A stretch of DNA of 64,000 nucleotides from Sphingomonas sp. URHD0057 (GTDB taxonomy: Bacteria; Pseudomonadota; Alphaproteobacteria; Sphingomonadales; Sphingomonadaceae). Position 1 is the first letter of the stretch. The number at the start of each line of letters is the position of its first letter. Both the position numbers and the translations under genes were made by a program. Below, one piece after another: positions 19,996 through 28,679 of this stretch. The notes beneath the pieces are model-generated. The model saw only the letters and a program-made list of their open reading frames with translations, was not told the origin of the DNA and ran no database searches. The stretch covers positions 703,764 through 767,763 of the forward strand of contig NZ_KK211162.1 in assembly GCF_000620665.1 (NCBI RefSeq), given 5' to 3'.

Positions 19996-20889
19996 ATGCC
20001 CACGTTCAAGACCCGCGATGGTACCGAGATTTTCTATAAGGACTGGGGCGCGCGGGATGCCCAGGTCATCTTCTTCCATCACGGCTGGCCGCTGAGCTCG
20101 GACGACTGGGACAACCAGCTGATGTTCTTCCTTGGCCAGGGCTATCGCGTGATCGCCCACGACCGCCGCGGGCATGGCCGCTCGACGCAGACCGATACCG
20201 GCAACGACATGGATACCTATGCCGCCGACGTGACCGAGCTGACCGATCATCTCGACCTCCAGAACGCGATCCACATCGGGCATTCAACCGGCGGCGGCGA
20301 AGTCACGCGCTATGTTGCGCGGGCGAGGCCCGGGAGGGTCTCGAAGGCGGTCCTGATTTCGGCGATTCCGCCCCTGATGCTGAAAACCGAGGCCAACCCC
20401 GGCGGGACTCCGATTGAGGCCTTCGATGCCTATCGTGCGGGCGTCGCGGGCAACCGCGCGCAAATTTATCTCGATGTCGCGTCAGGCCCATTTTACGGCT
20501 TCAACCGCACCGGCGTGCTTCCGCAGGAGGGGGTCATCCGCAATTGGTGGCGGCAAGGCATGATGGGCGGCATCAAGGCCCACTACGACTGCATCAAGGT
20601 GTTCTCGGAAACCGACCTTACCGAGGACTTGAAGCAGATCGACGTGCCGGTGCTGCTGATCCACAGCGAGGACGACCAGATCGTGCCCTACGCCGATAGC
20701 GCGCCACTGGCGGTGAAGCTGCTCAGGAACGGTCAGCTCAAGACCTATTCGACGCTTCCGCACGGCTGCATGACCACCCACCCGGACGAGATCAACTCGG
20801 ACATCCTGGGCTTCCTTCGCGGTGAGCAAGTCGGCGTGCCGGGCGCGGCCGCCCCGGCGTTGGTGGCGGAGCCGATTCCCGTTGACTAA
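19996..20889 (+). CDS. Alpha/beta hydrolase, non-haem chloroperoxidase/arylesterase type
   Basis: This 297-residue protein is a cofactor-free alpha/beta hydrolase of the non-haem haloperoxidase/arylesterase group. The oxyanion segment FFHHGWPLSSDDWD, the HDRRGHGRS block, the nucleophile elbow GHSTGGGE (Ser about 98), the acid in HSEDDQIVP and the C-terminal catalytic His in LPHGCMTTHPDEIN are all visible. The sequence lacks a signal peptide and should be cytosolic. ATG 19996 is preceded by AGGAG at good spacing. Family members hydrolyse esters and perform perhydrolysis, and the physiological substrate here is unknown. The C-terminal end (GVPGAAAPALVAEPIPVD) is a short extension. A strong hairpin follows the stop. 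Confidence 0.88.
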   Translation: MPTFKTRDGTEIFYKDWGARDAQVIFFHHGWPLSSDDWDNQLMFFLGQGYRVIAHDRRGHGRSTQTDTGNDMDTYAADVTELTDHLDLQNAIHIGHSTGGGEVTRYVARARPGRVSKAVLISAIPPLMLKTEANPGGTPIEAFDAYRAGVAGNRAQIYLDVASGPFYGFNRTGVLPQEGVIRNWWRQGMMGGIKAHYDCIKVFSETDLTEDLKQIDVPVLLIHSEDDQIVPYADSAPLAVKLLRNGQLKTYSTLPHGCMTTHPDEINSDILGFLRGEQVGVPGAAAPALVAEPIPVD

Positions 20890-20897
20890 GTCTGTGA

Positions 20898-20927
20898 TGG
20901 CCGGGCCGTCTTCTGGCGGCCCGGCCA
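20898..20927 (+). terminator. Strong GC hairpin after the hydrolase gene
   Basis: TGGCCGGGCCG (20898-20908) pairs perfectly with CGGCCCGGCCA (20917-20927) around an 8-base loop TCTTCTGG, an 11-bp stem. No U-tract follows, so it could be an inefficient or L-shaped terminator or an mRNA-stabilising hairpin. It lies 8 bases after the hydrolase stop and just before the next gene. Confidence 0.6.
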
Positions 20928-20947
20928 GTCCTGGGGGGAAGTGCATA

Positions 20948-21889
20948 ATGATGGCGGGAAGAAACATGGCGCTGCTGTTGGCCGTGGCAGGCTTGTTGCT
21001 CCCTGCGCCCGCCACGGCAAAGGTCGAACCCTTTCCAGCCGTGTTCACGACGCGCGACATCCCGATCGACGGCGCGACGATTCATGCTCGCGTCGGCGGA
21101 ACTGGACCGCTCGTCCTATTGCTCCACGGGTTCGGCGACAGCGGCGACATGTGGGCTCCGCTCGCCGCCCGGCTGGTTAAGGACCACACGGTCGTCGTAC
21201 CCGACCTGCGCGGGATGGGCCTCTCCTCCCATCCGGAAACGGGCTACGACAAAAAGAGCGAAGGTCAGGACATCGCCGCCGTCCTCGATGCGTTGAAGCT
21301 CGATGGACCGCTGGCATTGGTCACCCACGATATCGGGAACATGGTCGGCTACGCGTTCGCCGCCCAGAACCGCCAACGCGTGACGCGGTGGGTGGTGATG
21401 GACGCGCCGCTGCCGGGTATCGGTCACTGGGATGATGTGATCAAAGACCGGCGAACATGGCATTTCGATTTCTACGGACCGGATGAGGAGCGGCTCGTCG
21501 CCGGTCGCGAGCGAATCTACCTCGACCGCTTCTATAACGAGCTTTCGGCCGACCCTCGCCATATCGACGAGGCAACTCGCGCCCATTACGCCGCGCTCTA
21601 TTCGCGCCCCCATGCCATCCATGATGCGTTCGCGCAGTTCGCCGCCTTCCGTCAGGACGGCGCCGACAACCAGAAATTCCTGGCCGAGGGCAAGCTCACC
21701 ATGCCCGTGCTCGCGATTGGCGGCGAGAAAAGCTTCGGGCAAGGCTTCGCCAACGAGATCGCGTTCGTGGCTGACAATGTCCAGCCGCTCAGTGTCGCGA
21801 ATTCCGGCCATTGGCTGATGGAAGAGCAACCCGAAGCGACAATGGCGGCGATTCAAGCATTCCTGGCCGGATCGACCCCTGGAAAGTGA
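20948..21889 (+). CDS. Exported alpha/beta hydrolase, epoxide hydrolase/dehalogenase-like
   Basis: This 313-residue protein has an N-terminal signal peptide (NMALLLAVAGLLLPAPATA) and is probably periplasmic. The fold core is clear: VLLLHGFGDSGDMW for the oxyanion hole, VVPDLRGMGLSS, and the elbow LVTHDIGNMVGY, where the nucleophile position is Asp128 rather than Ser. That is the pattern of epoxide hydrolases and haloalkane/fluoroacetate dehalogenases. The catalytic His is in NSGHWLMEEQPE (about 288). ATG 20948 follows GGGGGGAAG; ATG 20951 is also possible. The next gene starts 3 bases after its stop, so they are probably co-transcribed. Substrate is unknown. Confidence 0.85.
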   Translation: MMAGRNMALLLAVAGLLLPAPATAKVEPFPAVFTTRDIPIDGATIHARVGGTGPLVLLLHGFGDSGDMWAPLAARLVKDHTVVVPDLRGMGLSSHPETGYDKKSEGQDIAAVLDALKLDGPLALVTHDIGNMVGYAFAAQNRQRVTRWVVMDAPLPGIGHWDDVIKDRRTWHFDFYGPDEERLVAGRERIYLDRFYNELSADPRHIDEATRAHYAALYSRPHAIHDAFAQFAAFRQDGADNQKFLAEGKLTMPVLAIGGEKSFGQGFANEIAFVADNVQPLSVANSGHWLMEEQPEATMAAIQAFLAGSTPGK

Positions 21890-21892
21890 CAT

Positions 21893-23578
21893 ATGACCGA
21901 CCCTAAGGAGACCAACACCTACGCGACGCGCGCGCCGCAGATGTTTCTCCGATTCAGCGACGAGGAGATCGAACGCCTGTCGCGGTTCGGGGAGGCGCGA
22001 TCCTATCGCGCGGGCGATATGCTGGCGCGGGTCGGCGAGGTTGGCCCGGGCCTCATGCTGATCCTGTCAGGCCAAGTCGAGGTGACCCAGTCGCATGGCG
22101 GCGAACACCGACATATCGTCACCCACGAGCGGGGCAATTTCATGGGCGAGCTCGCCCAGCTCTCGGGGCGCCCGTACCTGGTCGATGAAAAGGCGCTGAC
22201 GGACGTGGAAGCGGTCGCCATTGCGCCCGACCGCCTGAGAGCGTTGCTGGTTGCCGAGGCCGATATCGGCGAGCGGTTGATGCGCGCATTGATCCTGCGC
22301 CGGGTCGGCCTGATCGAAACCGGCGCGGGACCGGTCATCGTCGGCGAGGACACCAACGCCGACGTGCTTCGGCTGGTCAATTTCCTGCGCCGCAACGGCC
22401 ATCCTTACCAGCAGCTGAGCCCGCGCGACGACAGCTGCGCGCAGACGCTGGTCGAGCGCTTCGACGTTACTCCCGAAGAACTCCCGATCGTGTTGTGCCC
22501 AAACGGGCAATTGCTCCGCAACCCAACCGAGGACCAGTTGGCGCGCTGCGTCGGGCTCGTTGGTCCGATCAATTCCGAGCGCATTTACGATGTCGCGATC
22601 ATCGGCGCCGGGCCGGCAGGGCTGGCGACCGCCGTCTACGCCGGATCGGAGGGTCTTTCGGTGCTGGCGATCGACTGCCGCTCCTTCGGCGGCCAGGCCG
22701 GGGCATCGTCGCGGATCGAGAATTACCTTGGCTTTCCGACGGGTATTTCCGGGATGGCGCTGATGGGCCGCGCGTTCAGCCAGGCCCAGAAGTTCGGGGT
22801 GGAGATCGCGATCCCCGACGAAGCGGTGAAGCTCGAATGCGGCAACGATCCCTGCCGCCTGAGCCTCACCACGGGCGAAGTGATCAGGGCGCGTTCGATC
22901 GTGATCGCGACTGGGGCGGAGTATCGCCGGCTCGGCGTCGCGCGCCTCGACGAATTCGAGGGCGCTTCGGTCCATTATTGGGCATCGCCGCTGGAGGGAG
23001 ACTTGTCGGCGGGCAAGGACGTTGTCCTGGTCGGCGGCGGTAATTCGGCCGGGCAGGCGACTGTGTTCCTGGCCAATCGCGCGCGTAGGGTGACGATGAT
23101 CGCGCGGCGGCCGTTGAGCGCGACCATGTCGCAGTATCTGATCGACCGCATCGCCGCTCAGCCCAATGTCGAGGTGATCGCCGGCTGCGAAATCACCGAG
23201 CTCGTGGGCTCGAACGGCGTGCTCGAGCGAGTCGGCTGGGTCGAACATCCGTCAGGCAAGCGAACCGAGCGGCCCGCCCGCTTCCTGTTCTCCTTCATCG
23301 GCGCCGAGCCGAATACCGACTGGCTCGCCAGCTCCGGCCTCAAGCGCGATGATCGCGGCTTCGTTCTCACGGGCGACGAGGTCGGCGAAGGCCGCCTGCC
23401 GCTGGAGACCAGCCGCCGCGGCATTTTCGCGGTGGGTGACGTGCGCTCCTGCTCGGTGAAGCGGGTCGCGGCCGCGGTCGGCGATGGCGCGCAGGTCGTT
23501 GCCGCGATCCATGCCTATTTGGCGCAGAGTCGCGAGGCGGCGCCGCCGGTCATCCAGCAGGTGGTCGAGACCGCCTGA
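21893..23578 (+). CDS. Cyclic-nucleotide-binding domain fused to thioredoxin reductase-like oxidoreductase
   Basis: This 561-residue cytosolic protein has three parts. Residues about 17-135 are a Crp-like cyclic nucleotide-binding domain (FMGELAQLSGRPYLVDEKAL). Residues about 146-220 look like a small thioredoxin-fold segment (ADVLRLVNFLRRNGHPYQQL ... LPIVLCPNGQLLRNP). From about 231 a pyridine nucleotide-disulfide oxidoreductase follows, with FAD motif VAIIGAGPAGLATAVYAGSE, FGGQAG, a second Rossmann motif VVLVGGGNSAGQA, and the C-terminal IFAVGDVR block. The redox pair CxxC of true thioredoxin reductases is absent; the aligned region reads SVHYWASPLEG. It should bind FAD and NAD(P)H but pass electrons to another acceptor. 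It starts 3 bases after the exported hydrolase. Confidence 0.85.
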   Translation: MTDPKETNTYATRAPQMFLRFSDEEIERLSRFGEARSYRAGDMLARVGEVGPGLMLILSGQVEVTQSHGGEHRHIVTHERGNFMGELAQLSGRPYLVDEKALTDVEAVAIAPDRLRALLVAEADIGERLMRALILRRVGLIETGAGPVIVGEDTNADVLRLVNFLRRNGHPYQQLSPRDDSCAQTLVERFDVTPEELPIVLCPNGQLLRNPTEDQLARCVGLVGPINSERIYDVAIIGAGPAGLATAVYAGSEGLSVLAIDCRSFGGQAGASSRIENYLGFPTGISGMALMGRAFSQAQKFGVEIAIPDEAVKLECGNDPCRLSLTTGEVIRARSIVIATGAEYRRLGVARLDEFEGASVHYWASPLEGDLSAGKDVVLVGGGNSAGQATVFLANRARRVTMIARRPLSATMSQYLIDRIAAQPNVEVIAGCEITELVGSNGVLERVGWVEHPSGKRTERPARFLFSFIGAEPNTDWLASSGLKRDDRGFVLTGDEVGEGRLPLETSRRGIFAVGDVRSCSVKRVAAAVGDGAQVVAAIHAYLAQSREAAPPVIQQVVETA

Positions 23579-23617
23579 TCGCTTTGCCGCCGCCAGTTCT
23601 TGCCCTAAGGGCGCGGC

Positions 23618-24406
23618 ATGCTGCTGGCGATCGATGCGGGAAACACCAACGTTGTCTTCGCGCTGGTCGATGGCGGCGCAATCAAAGCCCGCTGGCGCAT
23701 CGCGACCGACCCGCGCCGGACTGCCGACGAATATGCCGTGTGGCTGCACCAGCTGCTCGAGCTCGAGGGCCGTTCGAAGAGCGATGTCGAGGCGGTAATC
23801 ATCGCTACCGTGGTTCCGCGCGCTCTGCATAATCTCGAAGTGCTCAGCTCCAAATATTTCCACGTTGAGCCGATGATTGCAGGGCAGGGCAATGCCGCTT
23901 GGCCAATTGCGCTGGACGTTGATGAACCGCACGCTGTGGGCGCCGATCGGGTGCTCAACGCGATGGCCGTCCATGCCAAGCACAAAGGCGACTTGATCGT
24001 AATCGATTTTGGCACGGCAACGACATTCGATGTGGTGGATTCGTCCGGCGCTTACAAAGGCGGTATCATCGCGCCAGGCATAAACCTTTCGCTCGACGCT
24101 TTGGTGAATGCTGCGGCTAAATTGCCGCGCATCGCTATCGAAGCCCCAAAGGGCAATCTGAGTGTCATCGGCCGCACCACCGAGAGCCAGATGATCATCG
24201 GCATCTACTGGGGCTATGTTGCGATGATCGAGGGCCTGACCGATCGGCTGAAGCGTGAGCTCGGGCGACCGGCGACCGTGATCGCCACCGGCGGCCTTGC
24301 CATCCTCTTCGACAAGCACACCAATGTGTTCGATGCGATTGAGCCCGATCTCACCATCCAGGGGTTGAGCCTGTTGCACGCGATGGCGATCCAAAAAGCG
24401 AAATGA
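23618..24406 (+). CDS. coaX: Type III pantothenate kinase
   Basis: CoaX (262 residues) phosphorylates pantothenate, the first step in coenzyme A synthesis; unlike the type I enzyme it is not feedback-inhibited by CoA and needs a monovalent cation. Hallmarks are the N-terminal phosphate loop [19 protein letters not shown], the [10 protein letters not shown] segment with the catalytic Asp, [25 protein letters not shown], and the late [11 protein letters not shown] 23618 gives the usual N-terminus. The gene runs into rnj with an ATGA overlap, an association often seen in alphaproteobacteria next to the nuo-birA genes. Confidence 0.95.
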   Translation: MLLAIDAGNTNVVFALVDGGAIKARWRIATDPRRTADEYAVWLHQLLELEGRSKSDVEAVIIATVVPRALHNLEVLSSKYFHVEPMIAGQGNAAWPIALDVDEPHAVGADRVLNAMAVHAKHKGDLIVIDFGTATTFDVVDSSGAYKGGIIAPGINLSLDALVNAAAKLPRIAIEAPKGNLSVIGRTTESQMIIGIYWGYVAMIEGLTDRLKRELGRPATVIATGGLAILFDKHTNVFDAIEPDLTIQGLSLLHAMAIQKAK

Positions 24407-26043
24407 TTCCGGGCGAAGAGCTCCTGTTTTGCGCGCTCGGCGGTTCGGGCGAGATCGGCATGAACGTCAATCTCTACGGCTGCCGAGGCCAGTGGATCAT
24501 GGTCGACCTCGGCCTGACCTTTGCCGACGCTACGTATCCCGGCATCGACCTCATCCTCCCCGACCTCGAGTTCATCGAGAAGCAGCAGGAGCGCCTGGTG
24601 GGGATCGTCCTCACCCACGGGCACGAAGACCATATCGGCGCGCTTCCCTATCTCGCCGACGAGCTCAAGAGCCCGCTTTACGCGACGCCCTTCACCGCCG
24701 GACTGATCGCCGGCAAGCTCGAGGAGGAGGGGCTGACCGGCCAGGTCAAGCTCAACATCGTCGAGCGCGGCGGAAGCATCGAGCTTGGCCCGTTCAAGGT
24801 CAGCTTCGTCGCGCTGTCGCATTCGATCCCCGAAGGCAACGGCCTGCTGATCGAGACTCCGTTCGGCAACATCTTCCACACCGGCGATTGGAAGATCGAC
24901 GACACCCCGGTGATCGGGGAAGCGCCGAGCACCGAAACGTTGACCGCGATCGGGGATGCCGGAGTGCTCGCCTTGGTGTGCGATTCGACCAACGTCTTCC
25001 AGGAGAAGCCGTCCGGATCGGAGGAAAGCGTCCACGAAGGGCTTCTTGCCCAAACGACGAAAGCCAGCGGACGCGTGCTGGTGACGACCTTCGCATCGAA
25101 TGCCGCGCGGCTCCAGACCATCGGGCGCGTCGCCACCGAAACCGGGCGCAGGGTCTGCATCGCCGGGCGTTCGCTCGAGCGGATCCTGCGCGTTGCCCAG
25201 GCAACCGGTTACCTCCGCGACTTTCCGTCGCCGGTCAGCTTCGACGAGGGGATGCGGCTGCCGAAAAGCGAGTTGCTGATCATCGCCACCGGCGGGCAGG
25301 GCGAGCCGCGGGCGGCGCTCGGCCGGGTCGCCTCGGGCAACCACGAGCTGAAGCTGACCGAGAACGATACGGTGATCTTCTCCTCGCGCATCATCCCCGG
25401 CAACGAGACGGCGATCGGCCGGATCATGAACCAGTTGTCCGACCTCGGCGTGCAGATCGTCACCGAACGACAGTCGCACGTGCATGTCTCGGGGCATCCC
25501 GGCCGGCCCGAGCTGGTCCAGATGTACGAATGGGTGCGTCCGCAGATCGTGGTGCCGGTCCACGGCGAAGCGCGACACATGGCGGAACAGGGGCGCCTCG
25601 CGCTCAGCCATGGCGTCCCGCACGCCGTCGTCCAGAACAATGGCGACGTGATCCGGTTGGCGCCCGGCGAGCCGAGGAAGGTCGACGAGGTTCGGGTCGG
25701 GCGGCTCGTGCTCGACGGCGATGTGATCCTCCCGGCCGACGGCGCCACCATCACCGAGCGCCGCCGCATGGGCTTTGGCGGGCTGATCACGGTTGCGGTG
25801 CCGGTTGGCGGCGATGGTCAGCTTGCGGGCAAGCCGCTGGTCCGCGCGTTCGGGGTGCCGGTCGAAGAGGACCGTGACGATTTCATTGCCGATGCGACCG
25901 ATGCGGCGACCCGGGCCTTCAGTCCGGGAGGCGATGAGGACCGGATGCGCGAGGCGGTGCGGCTCGCGGTCCGGCGGTGCGCCACGCTGTGGACGGGCAA
26001 GAAGCCGGTGGTCGAGGTGATGGTGCTGCAAGTCGCCGCATGA
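24403..26043 (+). CDS. rnj: Ribonuclease J
   Basis: This 546-residue enzyme is an RNase J-type beta-CASP metallo-beta-lactamase, with 5'-3' exonuclease and endonuclease activity in mRNA turnover and rRNA maturation. Zinc ligands lie in [14 protein letters not shown], then [15 protein letters not shown], and [10 protein letters not shown] followed by VPVHGEARH. The beta-CASP domain (about residues 210-350) has [14 protein letters not shown]. Its length is typical. ATG 24403 overlaps the coaX TGA. The next gene, DUF1467, is coupled by one more ATGA overlap. Confidence 0.95.
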   Translation: MIPGEELLFCALGGSGEIGMNVNLYGCRGQWIMVDLGLTFADATYPGIDLILPDLEFIEKQQERLVGIVLTHGHEDHIGALPYLADELKSPLYATPFTAGLIAGKLEEEGLTGQVKLNIVERGGSIELGPFKVSFVALSHSIPEGNGLLIETPFGNIFHTGDWKIDDTPVIGEAPSTETLTAIGDAGVLALVCDSTNVFQEKPSGSEESVHEGLLAQTTKASGRVLVTTFASNAARLQTIGRVATETGRRVCIAGRSLERILRVAQATGYLRDFPSPVSFDEGMRLPKSELLIIATGGQGEPRAALGRVASGNHELKLTENDTVIFSSRIIPGNETAIGRIMNQLSDLGVQIVTERQSHVHVSGHPGRPELVQMYEWVRPQIVVPVHGEARHMAEQGRLALSHGVPHAVVQNNGDVIRLAPGEPRKVDEVRVGRLVLDGDVILPADGATITERRRMGFGGLITVAVPVGGDGQLAGKPLVRAFGVPVEEDRDDFIADATDAATRAFSPGGDEDRMREAVRLAVRRCATLWTGKKPVVEVMVLQVAA

Positions 26044-26303
26044 AGCTCACCTCGATCGTCGCCATCTATTTCCTGTTCTTCGCTTTCGCGGCATTCGCGC
26101 TGCTTCCGTTCGGGGTGAAGACCGATGAGGAGGCCGGAACGCCCAAGGTCCCGGGCCAGGCCGATAGCGCGCCGCACCATTTCGATCTCAAGCGGCATTT
26201 GCTGAAAGCCGCGCTGGTCGGCGCGCTGCTGTTCGCGATCTATTACGCCAATTGGGCATTCGGCTGGATCACGCTCGGCGACGTCGAATTCTACCGCGCC
26301 TAG
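26040..26303 (+). CDS. DUF1467 family membrane protein
   Basis: This 87-residue protein has two helices: IVAIYFLFFAFAAFALLPFGV near the N-terminus and LLKAALVGALLFAIYYANWAFGW near the C-terminus, joined by a hydrophilic loop with the family-like KTDEEAGTPKVPGQADSAP. DUF1467 proteins commonly lie beside RNase J in alphaproteobacteria, and that matches the ATGA overlap with rnj. Its function is not known. The stop overlaps the 3' end of the oppositely directed coiled-coil gene by 4 bases. Confidence 0.85.
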   Translation: MKLTSIVAIYFLFFAFAAFALLPFGVKTDEEAGTPKVPGQADSAPHHFDLKRHLLKAALVGALLFAIYYANWAFGWITLGDVEFYRA

Positions 26304-28606
26304 CGGCGCTTATCGATCGCCTGGGCGAGCGCCGCGTAGAGCTTGCCCATGTCCGAGGACATCAGGGTCACCGCGATCATTCCTCCCTCGCGTTCGGCGA
26401 GGACGCGGCGAAGCATCGCTTCGAAATCGTGGACGTAGCGGTTGACCGAATTCTGGAACTCCGCGTCCGTTTCATAATGCGCTGCGATCGAGCGCGTCTC
26501 CGAGCCGCCGATCAGCCGTACCGCGCGGCGGGTGAAGATGCCGCGATTGCCCTTGAGGTAGGCGCCCCAGGCTTTCTCATCGACTTCATCCGACAGGATC
26601 TTCTGCACGTCGATGGCCGCCGAGTGCATTGAATCGATCAGCAGCGAGACGCGCCGCGCGAAGGCTTCGCTGTCCTTCTCGCGCTGCTCCTGCCCGGTGC
26701 GGTTGATGTGCTGCTCCAGGGCCGCCGCGCTCTGCCCGATGTTGAGCATCTGCTGCGACAAGCGGTCCGACGCCGAGCGAGCCGCGTCGACCGCACGAGC
26801 GGCGACGTTCTCGACCTCGCGCAGCCGGTCCTCGATGGTTTCGCGGATGACCCGCTCGAGCGCCTCGCGCGATGCGTCGGAAAGCTTGGCGGCGCTGTCC
26901 GGAATCACTCCTTCGATCGCCTCGCGCGCCCGCTCGGCGGCGTGGCCGGCAGCCTCCTTGACCTGCACCAGGGCCGCGACCAGCGCCGGCGCGGTTTCCG
27001 CACTGAGGTTGGCGGCTTCACCCTGAGCCTGCGCAATCGCCGAGGTCAGCGCACTAAGCTTCGCTTCCGAGCTCGCGACTCCACCGTCGACGGCGGCGAG
27101 TAACGCCGCGAAGCGGTCCTGATGGTCTGCGATCGCCTCGCCGGTGGCGCTCATCCGTTGCCCGGCTTCAACCGCGGCGTCACGCACCCAGCCGATCTCC
27201 GGCTTCATGGTGGCGGTGGTTTCGGCCAGCCGTTCGGCATGACCGTGCGCCTCGCCGAGCGCGGAGCCGACCTGGTCGCGGACTTCGGTTGCCAGGCGAT
27301 CGATGCTTTCGCGCAATCCAGCCGTGCGCTCGGCGAGGGAGCCAATGGCGCTGTCCTGGGAGCCGGCCTGAACGGCGAGAGCGTCAAGCTCGGTGCGGGC
27401 GCGGCCGAGCGAGTTGAGGAAATGATTGGCCCGCTCGTCGCCGTTCGAGGCGAGCTCGGTGAAGCGTTGGTCGATCATGGCGAGACCGCGATCGATCTCG
27501 GCGATCATCCGCTGCGACGCCCGGTCCTGTTCGGCAACGTTGCTGGACAGGGTGGCGAGCGCGGTATTGGCGTGATTGACGTTGAGCGCCAGCGCTTCTG
27601 CGGCTTCGGCGCCGGTCTGGCCGATCCCCGCGGACGACTGCTCGACCAGCGCGGCAACAGCTGCCGCCTGGGCATCGATGCCGCTGCGGATGCTTTCGAG
27701 AGTCGCGGTCGTGCGTTCGAGCAGCGCATCGAGAGAGCCCGAGAAGCTGCTTTCCGCCTCGTTGACTTTTTGTGCGGCCGAGCTGCCGGCGCTGTCGATC
27801 TCGGCAAGCCGGGCGGCGAGCCGATCGGTGGCCTCGCCGATGATCCGGTCGGCCTCCGTGGCTCGGTTTGTGAGGCTGCCGACATGCTCGCCAAATTGCA
27901 CCGTCCGCGCACCGGCTTCGGCGCCGACCGACCTCAGTTGCTCGGCGATCGAGCGCGCGGTTTGTTCCGCGCGCGGCAAGTCGTCGAGGAGGACGGCGAT
28001 GTCGGTGCGGGCGGATTCAGCGGCGCGGTCGAGCGCCTCGCCATGGCGCGCGAGGCGTTCGGTGCTCGAGTCAAACTCGCGGGTAAGGCCGCTAAACTTG
28101 CTGCTCGCATCGTCGCCGAGTTGCATCAGATTCTGGGTGATCACCGTCAACTCGGTGCGGCTGTCGGTGATCCGTTGGGACAGCACTTCAAGCAATGCCT
28201 CGAGCGACTGCGCCTCGGTTCGCATCACAATGACCGACTGGGTGAAGCGCTCGGCTTCCTTGCGCCGCGTGCGCCCGAACACCAGCCAGGCAAGGCCGAG
28301 CAGGGCGAGCGGTCCGGCCGCCACCGCAACCCATTGCGCGACCAATGGAGAAGTCAGCGGCTGCCCGGCCAACGAGCGCCCGGCGGACCAGGCGGTGAAG
28401 GCGAGCCACAGCGCGGCGATCATGCTGAGTGCGATCGCCAGCACCTGCCGTCCGCCGGCGCCGCGGACCTCGACCGGCGCTTCCGCCGCCCATTGGCCGG
28501 GATCGAACTCCGTTTCGAAGGGCGCGTCGCTCCCGCCCAGTTCGAGGATCTCAGTCTGGTCGGGGACCGGAGACAGCGGCTCGGCGCGTTGCGGGGTGGG
28601 TGTCAT
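26300..28606 (-). CDS. Large inner-membrane coiled-coil protein, unknown function
   Basis: I do not recognise a named family for this 768-residue protein. An acidic, Pro-containing N-terminus (about 1-45) precedes two hydrophobic helices (about 52-72 and 88-110, VLAIALSMIAALWLAFTAWS and VAVAAGPLALLGLAWLVFG). Almost all the rest is Ala/Glu/Arg/Ser-rich heptad-like sequence, predicting long coiled coils reaching into the cytoplasm. The C-terminal 130 residues change to a compact region with IDVQKILSDEVDEKAWGAYL, FTRRAVRLI and YVHDFEAMLRRVLAEREG. The layout recalls methyl-accepting-like or structural coiled-coil proteins, but no MCP signalling hairpin is evident. It lies divergent from the nucleotidyltransferase gene across 73 bases. 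Confidence 0.78.
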   Translation of the reverse strand: MTPTPQRAEPLSPVPDQTEILELGGSDAPFETEFDPGQWAAEAPVEVRGAGGRQVLAIALSMIAALWLAFTAWSAGRSLAGQPLTSPLVAQWVAVAAGPLALLGLAWLVFGRTRRKEAERFTQSVIVMRTEAQSLEALLEVLSQRITDSRTELTVITQNLMQLGDDASSKFSGLTREFDSSTERLARHGEALDRAAESARTDIAVLLDDLPRAEQTARSIAEQLRSVGAEAGARTVQFGEHVGSLTNRATEADRIIGEATDRLAARLAEIDSAGSSAAQKVNEAESSFSGSLDALLERTTATLESIRSGIDAQAAAVAALVEQSSAGIGQTGAEAAEALALNVNHANTALATLSSNVAEQDRASQRMIAEIDRGLAMIDQRFTELASNGDERANHFLNSLGRARTELDALAVQAGSQDSAIGSLAERTAGLRESIDRLATEVRDQVGSALGEAHGHAERLAETTATMKPEIGWVRDAAVEAGQRMSATGEAIADHQDRFAALLAAVDGGVASSEAKLSALTSAIAQAQGEAANLSAETAPALVAALVQVKEAAGHAAERAREAIEGVIPDSAAKLSDASREALERVIRETIEDRLREVENVAARAVDAARSASDRLSQQMLNIGQSAAALEQHINRTGQEQREKDSEAFARRVSLLIDSMHSAAIDVQKILSDEVDEKAWGAYLKGNRGIFTRRAVRLIGGSETRSIAAHYETDAEFQNSVNRYVHDFEAMLRRVLAEREGGMIAVTLMSSDMGKLYAALAQAIDKRR

Positions 28607-28679
28607 GGCGACGGCAGTTTACCACCTTTGACGCGCCGCGAAAGCGATTACAGAGGCTTCGCATGCGAGAGGGAGGTTA

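Noticed and set aside
21893-23578. Calling this gene a thioredoxin reductase (trxB)
   Set aside because: The catalytic CxxC is missing, and a complete trxB with CATC is present at 43700-44665.
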